Of a DNA stretch of 22,552 nt, positions 16,701-22,552 are shown piece by piece (the stretch's first letter is position 1; each line of letters begins with the position of its first letter). The notes under the pieces are model-generated. The model worked only from the letters and a program-made list of their open reading frames with translations. It was not told the origin of the DNA and did no database searches. The stretch comes from Prevotellaceae bacterium UBA4336 (GTDB lineage: Bacteria; Bacteroidota; Bacteroidia; Bacteroidales; Bacteroidaceae). The stretch covers positions 1 to 22,552 of the forward strand of contig DGTM01000032.1 in NCBI GenBank assembly GCA_002394305.1, in the 5' to 3' direction. Made by a program: the position numbers and the translations under genes.

Positions 16701-17571
16701 TCGGCTCGTCGGGGCTCCATAGCTTGGCCGACGGTATGCTGAGCGTGAATGTCTGGTCCGAAGGCCCCGTCTGCTCAGCTACCGTCGTGTTGCCGTCCCT
16801 TACGGTCAGCTTGACGGAACACGGGGCGGAGGTCTTCACGTTTATCGAGACGGTGGAATTGTCGATGTCGGGGATGGGCTCGTAGCTCTCGACATGAGTC
16901 GGACTGACGGGCTCGAGCCAGACGGTCTGCCAGATGCCGCTGTTGGGCGTGTACCAGATGCCGCCGGGCGAGACGCTTTGCTTTCCGTTGGGCTGTCCGC
17001 CGTTGGTGGGGTCCCATACGGCCACTTGCACTTCCTGCTCGGCATTCTCCTTCAGGAAAGGCGTGATGTCGAAGGCAAAGGGGACCGAGCCGCCGTCGTG
17101 CGTGCCGACCAGCTGACCGTTCACGTAGACGTAGCAGCGCCAGTCCACAGCCCCGAAGTGCAGCAGGATGTTCTTGCCGCTGAAGGCTTCGGGCAAGGTG
17201 AAGGTCCTGCGATACATGAAGGTGGCACGTCTGTTGGAAGAGTAGTTCTTGTCCATGATGCCGGAGAGGGCCGACTCGACGGGGAACGGCACCAGGATTG
17301 CCTTCGAGAAGGACGAGGTGCGACTCTCGTAGTCGTAGTTGATGCCGGAACGCTTGAAGAACTGCCAGACGCCGTTCAGGTTCATCCATTCCTGTCGCTT
17401 CATGGATGGGCGCGGATATTCTGCCCAGACGTTCTCTTCTGTCAGTTGTTCGCCCCAAGGCGTCATGACCGGAGCTGTCTGCTTCGTCCATACACTCTGT
17501 GCAGAGACGCTGCCTGCTGTTATCAGCATGGCTGCAAGTGCTATCATGCTGTGACTGATGGTCTTTCTCAT
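13738..17571 (-). CDS. Multidomain secreted GH2 glycosidase with GH43-like module
   Basis: This 1277-residue protein has a Sec signal peptide (to about residue 25, SVSAQS). A GH2 unit follows: sugar-binding jelly roll (about 45-205), Ig-like domain (205-310) and TIM barrel (310-600). The expected acid/base is Glu445 in VVWNEGWGQ and the putative nucleophile is Glu515 in SCGEFGG. Next come a galactose-binding-like beta-sandwich (about 620-760), a GH43-like five-bladed propeller (about 770-1070) and a second copy of the beta-sandwich (about 1077-1220). The end is a Bacteroidetes-type sorting tail, GIYNLSAQRLSSPRQGINIV followed by DGKKILYR. GH2 includes beta-galactosidases, mannosidases and glucuronidases, and the specificity here is not evident. 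The canonical GH43 triad is not obvious, so the propeller may bind rather than cut. It is the last gene of the GH92 operon, 46 nt after the DUF4738 gene. Confidence 0.88.
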   Translation of the reverse strand: MRKTISHSMIALAAMLITAGSVSAQSVWTKQTAPVMTPWGEQLTEENVWAEYPRPSMKRQEWMNLNGVWQFFKRSGINYDYESRTSSFSKAILVPFPVESALSGIMDKNYSSNRRATFMYRRTFTLPEAFSGKNILLHFGAVDWRCYVYVNGQLVGTHDGGSVPFAFDITPFLKENAEQEVQVAVWDPTNGGQPNGKQSVSPGGIWYTPNSGIWQTVWLEPVSPTHVESYEPIPDIDNSTVSINVKTSAPCSVKLTVRDGNTTVAEQTGPSDQTFTLSIPSAKLWSPDEPNLYALDITLSDGSKETDNVSGYFGMRKFSRGMTDGHPCILLNNKPLYLYGPLDQGWWPDGLLTPPSYEAMVFDLQTIKDFGMNMVRKHIKLENDLWFEWCDRNGLVVWQDMPSGCGSGAIGTFEYGKENFYRENEALIDATRHHPCIGAWVVWNEGWGQYPEHGMAHTRKAVNGVMKANHDPGRFVHAVTGWVDVEMGDFLDVHSYPSPGAATNPVNERVASCGEFGGINLFIENHMWAGSDVNYTTVDDASTYTNLYDRYTDRLQELQNEKGLWMSVYTQITDVEQECNGLLTYDRKVLKVSPEQQAGMKAKILRTINSRYKDATTIVAAGDEKSGIQWKYTTTEPAADWYTTDFDASAWRSGQSGFGGGGRTAWSGSDIWLRRSFQVNDIDASQLQELRLWLFHDEDAEIYINGVLAAKVTGYNTKYEQWPLLPEGLQALKTDGSDNVIAIHCKQTTGGQFIDCGLKLRHYTPNADLDVSPMPARTPAPQFTSASGKAYLLTYTMPTSKRLHYAYSLDGAKWTAINAGRGIISGDYADVDMSAPFIRRTQTDGKDVFHLVAGLTDGKAGFYHLQSEDLINWQVGENGNILVRPSTSDLSKAESPEWIYDEAAETYYIYWSATSADKNNVYLSSTKDWKRFTTPRPLYSTTYSVYDIHIEKTGDAYTGIFYNPDRNLCQMQAQTIKTSANFTEPQRIFSSQIPKTRTPQTFPALDGSGWFLLSNATDDSGQRMSRTGNVDENKWYPCDENEFSLPEDAEGSSVVVITSDELRRLLDAFSYEEYVILPTAEQEPQTWKYQTASSVATNTTWTRPEYVDTSWKDGRSGFGGGNPPGSITNTSWNSSVIRLRHRLDLTGFTPEQIKALAGRIYHDEDVTVYFNGVVAFQEGDYLTSYKNITFSPEALDALTPDADNIVAIECTNKGGGQYIDLGLTGIRSIPTGTVRPVAEQSAPSGIYNLSAQRLSSPRQGINIVDGKKILYRGADVP

Positions 17572-17617
17572 GTCTTGTCTTGTGAAGGTTTATGTCGTTT
17601 GTTGTCGTTTCTCGGAC

Positions 17618-18166
17618 TCAGATGCTGGGGAACTCGTCGTCTTCCTCGTCGCTCGTCGTGTCGGGTTCGATGGTGTAGCTGCCATCGGGACCGATGGTGA
17701 GGATGAAGGGACAGGACATGTCGCTTTCGGGATAGCTGACACACGTGTTGAAGTAGAGCTTGCCCTCCTCGGCGCGGTCGAAGCGCATGCCGTCCATGAT
17801 GCCGAACTTCTGGAACTCCTGCGGAAGCTGCGAGCGGAAATCGGCCTTGGTGAAGCTGCGGGAGAAGAGGGTCTTGTCGTCCTTCATGATGGTCAGCCAG
17901 AAACGGTTGTCCTTGTACTTCACACCGTCTTCGTCGACGATGATGGCAAGCGAGTCGTCGGGATGGCTGGTGATGGCATAGATGACCTTGTGGCTGCCTT
18001 GCATCAGCGAGTCTGTATAGTTGTAGTCAGGCAGGCTGTGAACTGCGTCGGCTGTCTCTTCGGTCTGCGTCTCGACTTCTGTCGTGGTCTTTCCCTTCGG
18101 GTTGCATGCCGTGGCGAGTAGAAGCGCGACGGCGGCAGGAAGGAGCGTGAATATGTGTTTCTTCAT
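17618..18166 (-). CDS. DUF4738-like lipoprotein
   Basis: This 182-residue lipoprotein starts MKKHIFTLLPAAVALLLATAC, with the modified Cys at about residue 21. A Thr/Glu-rich linker (TTTEVETQTEETAD) leads to a beta-rich domain containing HKVIYAITSHPDDSLAIIVD, then DNRFWLTIMKDDKTLFSR and MDGMRFDRAEEGKLYFNTCV. The pattern fits the DUF4738 family of Bacteroidetes, with no known function. The C-terminus is very acidic (DTTSDEEDDEFPSI). It lies between the HpaII-like gene (59 nt upstream) and the GH2 gene (46 nt downstream) with no promoter motif in either gap, so co-transcription is likely. Confidence 0.75.
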   Translation of the reverse strand: MKKHIFTLLPAAVALLLATACNPKGKTTTEVETQTEETADAVHSLPDYNYTDSLMQGSHKVIYAITSHPDDSLAIIVDEDGVKYKDNRFWLTIMKDDKTLFSRSFTKADFRSQLPQEFQKFGIMDGMRFDRAEEGKLYFNTCVSYPESDMSCPFILTIGPDGSYTIEPDTTSDEEDDEFPSI

Positions 18167-18225
18167 TGTGTTGTGATTGTTATGGTTAATGGTAGTCTGA
18201 ATAAGTCAGGGGTTGATGGAACAGG

Positions 18226-19326
18226 TCAGAGCACAATCTTCAGGTTCAGCTTCAGGTAGTAGTTGCCGTTCTCGCGTTCCAGGTAGCCGTACTTGTCTTC
18301 GTCGGGGAGCGTTTTTGCCAGCCTGGCGTGAGAAAGGAGGTAGTCGCTGAAGGTTTGTTCGTCGGCACGCAGGAAGGCAAAGAGGGCGCCGTTCTCGTCG
18401 GTCATGAGGTAGCCCCCGACGGCGCTGGCCCGTCCGTTCCATATAACCCCTGGGCGAAGTCCCCATGCCGAGGCAAGCAGGAGCTGCCGGAGCTTGTACT
18501 GGTAGAAGCCGTGCTTCTGCAGGAGCTCTTCCTTCATCTTGAGCGGGTTCTTCTCGTCGAGCATCTTGGCGAGTTCGCTCAGGCGGTTCGTTCCGTCGAG
18601 GTGGAGGGCCATGAGCATGGCGGCTATGATGCGCGGCAGGTTGGTGTCGAGCATGAGCAGGTTGCTGCGGAACACCCTGTCGGCTACGTCGCTATAGCGC
18701 AGGATGCCGCCCTGGCTCTGAATGTAAAGGATGCGACGTGCCACTTCGGCCACGTTTTCGGGCTGGTCCGTATGGTTGATCTTGCTTATGGCTGGCCCTG
18801 AGAAGCGCACACCGCTTTGTTCGAACTTGATGTTGGCTCCGCGTCCGCCGACGAACAGCGGGGGATTGCTGCAGAGGCGGCTGTGCAGACGCATGCCTGT
18901 CAGGGGAGCATCGGGGGACCAGAGCGCCAGGTGGAGGTCTGTGCGGTCGTCGGTCTGCGCCTCCATGTCGTAGATGGCAAGGGCGTCGAGGAAGCCTTCC
19001 AGCTCCGTGATGTCGATGGTCTCGCTGCCCTGTTGCTTCAGCCGCGAGAGCAGCCATTCAGCAGCAGCGGCAAAGTCTTCGCGAGGGAAACGGGCATTCA
19101 TTTCTGCTCCGCGGACGTGGACTTCTTTCTCCTCGATTTTGTAGAGTCGCTTGCCGTCGTGTTCTTGTCGCCGGACAGCTGCAACGGGTATTTCCCCGTC
19201 TGACTTGCCCAGGGCATTGGCCCGGCCGACCGTTCCGTTAGACAGCAGGGAGAAGAGTGTGTAGAGTTCGTTTGCTTCGCGCCTTGTCGCTTCTGTCATA
19301 GCTTTTGTCTTTGCGTTTATGTTCAT
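18226..19326 (-). CDS. HpaII-family restriction-endonuclease-like protein
   Basis: This 366-residue protein shows no signal peptide. The N-terminus (ATRREANELYTLFSLLSNGT), the central DDRTDLHLAL (Asp130), and GMRLHSRL followed by NPPLFVGGRGANIKFEQSG match my memory of the HpaII family (cuts CCGG). In that family the middle block reads like G-F-S-I-K-S-x-L, then P-T-L-x-N, and supplies a catalytic Lys of the PD-(D/E)xK type. Here the Lys position seems to be His148. The long C-terminal helical part (about 190-366, ending YGYLERENGNYYLKLNLKI) resembles Bacteroidetes members. No C5 methyltransferase gene is adjacent or in the window. It starts 6 nt after the GH92 stop, or 33 nt after it if Met10 (19299) is used. 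The family call is moderately sure and activity is uncertain. Confidence 0.65.
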   Translation of the reverse strand: MNINAKTKAMTEATRREANELYTLFSLLSNGTVGRANALGKSDGEIPVAAVRRQEHDGKRLYKIEEKEVHVRGAEMNARFPREDFAAAAEWLLSRLKQQGSETIDITELEGFLDALAIYDMEAQTDDRTDLHLALWSPDAPLTGMRLHSRLCSNPPLFVGGRGANIKFEQSGVRFSGPAISKINHTDQPENVAEVARRILYIQSQGGILRYSDVADRVFRSNLLMLDTNLPRIIAAMLMALHLDGTNRLSELAKMLDEKNPLKMKEELLQKHGFYQYKLRQLLLASAWGLRPGVIWNGRASAVGGYLMTDENGALFAFLRADEQTFSDYLLSHARLAKTLPDEDKYGYLERENGNYYLKLNLKIVL

Positions 19327-19332
19327 GCGGAC

Positions 19333-21366
19333 TTATTCTTCCATAATGAAGACGAGTTCTCCGCCTTTCTTCAGTTTCCTCACGGGGATGCGGAAGTCGG
19401 GGAGTGCCTTTCCGTTCCAGGTGACACGCTTGCATTTGTCACTGCCCTTCGCCCCTTCTTTGCGAATGACGACTGTCGTCTGCCGGTCGGCTCCGAGGTG
19501 CAGCGTGACCTTGTCGAAGAGTGGCGGAAAGAGTTCGTAGACGGCTTCGCCCACGATGAGCGGGTACATGCCGATGCTGGCAAAGACGTACCAGGCACTC
19601 ATGGCTCCGTCGTCCTCGTCCATCTCGGGACAGTAGCCGCGAGGCTGGTTGACGAAGGCACAGCCGACGAATGGGGTGGGGTAGGCATCGTTGCCGCCGT
19701 AGCGGTGGGTGATGCTCTCGGTGGCAAGGCTGCGAACGATGCCTCCTGTCTGCCGGGGCATGCCGAGGCGACCGAAGAGGAACGGCACGTGGATGTCCGG
19801 CTCGTTGCCCTGGTTGTAGAGCTCTTCGCGGAAGAACTGTTGCAGTTGTGCTGCCAGCTTCTCCTTTCCGACGAGCTTTATCATCCGCGGCAGGTACATG
19901 GGTGCGCCCCAGCGGTATTGCCAACGCGTGCCCTGATAGAGCCCGTTGCCACGCATCTTGGTGTAGGTCTCGTCGATGTTCTGGAACTCCTTGGGCCAGA
20001 TGCTGTCGAAGATGGCTTCTCCTCGTTCCTTCCAGAGCACGGCGTCTTCCTTCATGCCGAGTTCTTCAGCCAGCTGACCGAGGGCCCAGAAGTCGCCGCT
20101 TGCCTCAAGGCATTGGTCCGGACTCTTCAGGCTGAGCCGCTTCACCTCTGCCACCATGCCGGGATAGGCGTCGCGAAGGGACGGGATGCTGATGCCTTGA
20201 CGGTAAGCGTCGAGAAGTGTTGCGATGGCATGTTCCGTACGGACCGTCGGCACGCATTCGTAGTCGGTGCTCCAGTCCTTCTTGCCCGTCATGTACAGTT
20301 GGGCGAGCGATTGCATGATGTTCGGAGAATGCACCTCGTCGAGCAACGTAATGAGGGGGAACTTGGTGCGATAAGTGTCCCAAAGCGACCACGAGCTGTA
20401 GTAGTGGAAGCCCTTCAATCCTTCGGCCTCGTGCGTCTTGCCGTCTGTGCCGAGGTAACGGCGCATCACAGGGTCGGTGACGAGGAACGGGCTGTGGAAA
20501 GTCCTATATAAAGATGTATAGAAGATGGTCTGCTGGTCTGCCGTTCCGCCCTCGACTTCGACTTTCGAGAGCAGTCGCTCCCATTGCCGCCCGGCACGCT
20601 CCATCATGTGTTCGAAGCTTGTAGCCCATACCATGTTTGGCGTCATCTTGTTAAGTTCGTCGGCAAGACCTGTGGAGACGACGATGCGCACCTCAACGTA
20701 CTTGGCGGACAGCTCGGGGAAGGTGAGACGCTTGCGACCGTCGGCAATCGTGTCGAGCACGAAAGGCGAACTGGTGTAGAGGCGGTAGTGGAGGTGATAG
20801 CGTCCGCGTCGGCAGGTGTTGGCGCACTCGGCAAAGCCTTGTCCCATGTCGGGCGCCTTCTGCTCGAAGTTTGCATCGAAGACCTTGTCGAAGGCGGAAC
20901 GCGGATTGAGCAGCAGGACAGCCTTCTCTTTGGAGGGAAAGGAGAAGCGCTCCGCAGCCATGCGGTAGTTAGCAGTCGCGGTGAACCACACGCCGTTGCT
21001 CAACTGAACGCTATAATAGCCAGGCTTCGCCACTTCGGTATGCTTGAGGAGACGGACGTCATCGCCTGTCCAGTCGGGCATCAACGAGACGTTGCCGCCA
21101 CAACCACTGCCGCCAACTCCTGAAAGTCGATTGATGCTGAAGCCAGATATGGTTGGCACTTCATAGTCGTAACCTGGGTGCTGTCGGGGCTTGCTGTCGG
21201 GGCAGACCTGAATCTGTCCGTAGGGGACGGTGGCTCCGGGCGTCATCTGCCCGTAGTCGTCGGCTGTGCCGATGCTGAGGTTCACTTTGTCGAGCAACGA
21301 CTCCTGCTGCGCCAGAGCCAGCAGTGAGGCTGACATAAACACGAGGGATGATAGTATTTTCTTCAT
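19333..21366 (-). CDS. GH92 alpha-1,2-mannosidase-type glycosidase
   Basis: This 677-residue protein has a Sec signal peptide ending LLALAQ. The N-terminal beta-sandwich (about 25-240) carries NLSIGTADDYGQMTPGATVP and GYDYEVPTISGFSINRLSG. The (alpha/alpha)6 domain follows with FHYYSSWSLWDTYRTKFPL. GNEPDIHVPFLF contains Glu522, and EDDGAMSAWYVFASIGMYP contains Asp585-Asp586. In GH92 these motifs belong to the calcium-dependent catalytic site. Family members are inverting exo-alpha-mannosidases acting on N-glycans or mannans in the periplasm or at the surface. The residues just before DDGAMSAWY differ from the usual GNDD form. It is the promoter-proximal gene of the operon with the HpaII-like, DUF4738 and GH2 genes. 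Confidence 0.93.
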   Translation of the reverse strand: MKKILSSLVFMSASLLALAQQESLLDKVNLSIGTADDYGQMTPGATVPYGQIQVCPDSKPRQHPGYDYEVPTISGFSINRLSGVGGSGCGGNVSLMPDWTGDDVRLLKHTEVAKPGYYSVQLSNGVWFTATANYRMAAERFSFPSKEKAVLLLNPRSAFDKVFDANFEQKAPDMGQGFAECANTCRRGRYHLHYRLYTSSPFVLDTIADGRKRLTFPELSAKYVEVRIVVSTGLADELNKMTPNMVWATSFEHMMERAGRQWERLLSKVEVEGGTADQQTIFYTSLYRTFHSPFLVTDPVMRRYLGTDGKTHEAEGLKGFHYYSSWSLWDTYRTKFPLITLLDEVHSPNIMQSLAQLYMTGKKDWSTDYECVPTVRTEHAIATLLDAYRQGISIPSLRDAYPGMVAEVKRLSLKSPDQCLEASGDFWALGQLAEELGMKEDAVLWKERGEAIFDSIWPKEFQNIDETYTKMRGNGLYQGTRWQYRWGAPMYLPRMIKLVGKEKLAAQLQQFFREELYNQGNEPDIHVPFLFGRLGMPRQTGGIVRSLATESITHRYGGNDAYPTPFVGCAFVNQPRGYCPEMDEDDGAMSAWYVFASIGMYPLIVGEAVYELFPPLFDKVTLHLGADRQTTVVIRKEGAKGSDKCKRVTWNGKALPDFRIPVRKLKKGGELVFIMEE

Positions 21367-21384
21367 AAGAGCGCTATTTTACCG

Positions 21385-21392
21385 CAAAGATA
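21385..21392 (-). promoter_or_regulatory. -7 element for the GH92 operon
   Basis: On the minus strand this reads TATCTTTG, 18 nt before the GH92 ATG. It would start transcription near 21378 with a very short leader. It is the only TAnnTTTG motif I found upstream of or between the four minus-strand genes. Confidence 0.65.
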
Positions 21393-21436
21393 TAAAATAA
21401 TTCATAATTCATAGCGCATAGTTCGTAATTATTTCC

Positions 21437-21444
21437 TAAATTTG
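21437..21444 (+). promoter_or_regulatory. -7 element for the SlyD-like gene
   Basis: TAAATTTG matches TAnnTTTG. It lies 180 nt before the start codon, so the leader would be about 175 nt and would include a purine-rich tract and the heptamer array. No good -33 TTTG is seen. Confidence 0.55.
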
Positions 21445-21561
21445 CACAAGAAAAGCTAAACGTAAATGGTAAAGTTCTTTCGAAGATAGAAGGAGATAGA
21501 AGAAGAAAGAAGGAGGGAGGAAGACGTTAGCTTTGTCGTTTGGCCTTGTCGCCAGCCGTGT

Positions 21562-21624
21562 TAAATTGTAAATAGTAAATTGTTAAATTGTAAATAGTAA
21601 ATTGTTAAATAGTAAATTAATAAG
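21562..21624 (+). repeat. Higher-order AT-rich heptamer array in the leader
   Basis: Heptamers TAAATTG, TAAATAG and TAAATTG plus a T form a 22-nt unit repeated twice. TAAATAG and TAAATTA then run into ATAAG and the ATG. The array ends exactly at the start codon, as does the similar one before the gene at 82. Confidence 0.85.
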
Positions 21625-22215
21625 ATGTCAACAGTAAACAAGAACAAATACATCTCCGTGATGTACAAGCTCTATACGAACGCTCCGGGTGAAAGCCCCG
21701 AACTCGTGGAAGAGACAGCCGATGGCGAGCCCTTCATCTTTGTCAGCGCTCTGGGCATGACGCTCGATGCCTTCGAGTCGCAGATTGTACCCCTGAACGC
21801 AGGCGACGCCTTCAACTTCACCCTTGCACCCGCCGATGCCTATGGCGAATACGAAGCATCTGGCAGACAGGCTGTTCCCCGCAATATCTTTGAAATTAAC
21901 GGCAAGCTCGACTCCCGTTTCATCTACGAGGGAGCCGTAGTGCCCCTGGGCAGTCCCGACGGAGCCCGCTTCAACGGCACCATCGTCGAGATAGGAAAGG
22001 AGACGGTGACCGTCGACATCAATCATCCCCTTGCAGGCAAGAGCCTCAACTTCGTGGGCAAAGTCTTGGAGAGCCGCGAAGCCACGAACGATGAGGTGCG
22101 CGACGCCCTGAACCAGATAACAGGCCAAGGCGGCTGCGGTGGTTGTGGTGGTTGCGGCGGCGGAAGTTGCGACGGCTGCGGCAGCAAGGGCGAAGGTTGC
22201 GGCGGCTGCAGATAG
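21625..22215 (+). CDS. SlyD-like FKBP prolyl isomerase with Cys/Gly-rich tail
   Basis: This 196-residue protein has the SlyD layout. The split FKBP domain starts with ISVMYKLYTN and EPFIFVSALGMTLDAFESQI, and continues with LAPADAYGEYEA. An inserted insert-in-flap chaperone domain (about 75-130) follows, and the FKBP fold closes with INHPLAGKSLNFVGKVLE. The last 28 residues are nearly all Gly and Cys, with seven cysteines spaced in CGGC-like pairs. This tail takes the place of the His-rich nickel-binding tail of E. coli SlyD. The protein would catalyse cis/trans prolyl isomerisation and assist folding in the cytoplasm, and the tail probably binds metal ions. A homologous pattern is frequent in Bacteroidetes, so this is a lineage form rather than an oddity of this strain. 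Confidence 0.9.
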   Translation: MSTVNKNKYISVMYKLYTNAPGESPELVEETADGEPFIFVSALGMTLDAFESQIVPLNAGDAFNFTLAPADAYGEYEASGRQAVPRNIFEINGKLDSRFIYEGAVVPLGSPDGARFNGTIVEIGKETVTVDINHPLAGKSLNFVGKVLESREATNDEVRDALNQITGQGGCGGCGGCGGGSCDGCGSKGEGCGGCR

Positions 22216-22552
22216 CAAAGGCTGCGGCAGCAAATAACTAATAAGACAAGTGGGCTTGTCGTAAATACAATCGACAACAGACAACGGACAACGGATTAAA
22301 CGGATTAATTCAACTTTCGGAAGTAAAAGAGGAAGTAAAAAAAGGAAGTAAACTCGCTTCGCTCGTGGAAGTTATATGCTACCCACAGGACGAAAGCTTT
22401 TGCATCCCCATTGTATCGTCCAGCACGAAGTGCTTCTTCCGCGACTTCAATCGCGCCTTGGTGCTAGAGCATCCAAGAACTTCCTGCCAGCAACGCTGGC
22501 TTAACTTCCCATTTAACTTCATTCTATAACTTCCGAAACTTAAAAAGTTTAA
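22216..22552. other. Intergenic region after the SlyD-like gene
   Basis: No gene is supported in these 337 nt. The first part has a 6-bp hairpin GACAAG-TGGG-CTTGTC (22245-22260), a possible weak terminator, then a short repetitive stretch (ACAACAGACAACGGACAACGG). From 22315 a dense set of hairpins bounded by inverted repeats begins. Confidence 0.6.
22315..22538. repeat. Structured intergenic element bounded by inverted repeats
   Basis: TTTCGGAAGT (22315) pairs with ACTTCCGAAA (22529-22538). GGAAGTTATA (22367) pairs with TATAACTTCC (22525-22534). Inside are nested or serial hairpins: GGACGA/TCGTCC (22388/22416), AGCAC/GTGCT (22422/22430), CGCGA/TCGCG (22440/22451), TTGGTGCT/AGCA-T-CCAA (22458/22468) and GCCAGC/GCTGGC (22486/22495). 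Several GGAAGTAAA direct repeats lie at the left end. It may be an interspersed non-coding repeat or a structured RNA. Identity is unknown. Confidence 0.55.

Noticed and set aside
13735..16722. Two long plus-strand open frames opposite the GH2 gene
   Set aside because: They are low-complexity Val/Ala/Arg/Asp-rich translations without domains, as expected for antisense frames of a GC-rich gene with clear GH2 motifs.
3908..21366. A complete polysaccharide utilization locus
   Set aside because: There are GH27, GH2/GH43-like and GH92 genes but no SusC/SusD pair and no hybrid two-component or ECF regulator. Housekeeping genes also separate them.

Overview
The window comes from a member of the Bacteroidales, most likely a Prevotella-like organism of moderately high GC. 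Three things point there. Promoters have the Bacteroidetes -7 motif TAnnTTTG (for example at 1956, 3591, 10302, 11567 and 21437). Start codons lack strong Shine-Dalgarno sequences. The gene families are typical: DUF975, head-GIN (DUF2807), DUF4738, probable DUF4348, DUF6055, GH92, and SlyD with a Cys/Gly tail. The density is that of ordinary chromosome. No integrase, transposase, CRISPR array or phage gene is visible.

Layout. (1) 1-3503, plus strand: a six-helix membrane protein with a YtrA-type GntR regulator, the 3' remnant of an alpha/beta hydrolase, a small lipoprotein, then a DUF975 membrane protein overlapping a head-GIN lipoprotein gene. (2) 3504-3907: a tRNA-Arg(TCT) with promoter and terminator-like hairpin. 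(3) 3908-6121: a secreted GH27 alpha-galactosidase gene broken by one in-frame TGA at codon 47. (4) 10222 down to 6178, minus strand: a tight operon of a DUF4348-like lipoprotein, murB, a PhnP-like MBL hydrolase and a secreted DUF6055 HExxH protein. It is divergent from pheS (10337-11359). (5) 11599-13263: a long-chain acyl-CoA synthetase-like enzyme ending in hairpin terminators. (6) 21366 down to 13738, minus strand: a probable four-gene operon of a GH92 alpha-mannosidase, an HpaII-family restriction-endonuclease-like protein, a DUF4738 lipoprotein and a 1277-residue GH2 enzyme. The GH2 enzyme carries duplicated beta-sandwich modules, a GH43-like propeller and a T9SS-like tail. (7) 21625-22215, plus strand: a SlyD-like prolyl isomerase, followed by a hairpin-rich intergenic element flanked by inverted repeats that runs to the end of the window.

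How it fits together. Housekeeping functions (pheS, murB, acyl-CoA ligase, tRNA, SlyD) are interleaved with secreted glycan-degrading enzymes (GH27, GH92, GH2/GH43-like). No SusC/SusD pair is present, so this is not a complete polysaccharide utilization locus. The features most worth a second look are the nonsense codon in the GH27 gene, the HpaII-like protein with no methyltransferase and an apparently altered active site, the GH2/GH43-like fusion, the 7-nt-period AT-rich arrays directly before start codons, and the structured element at 22315-22538.
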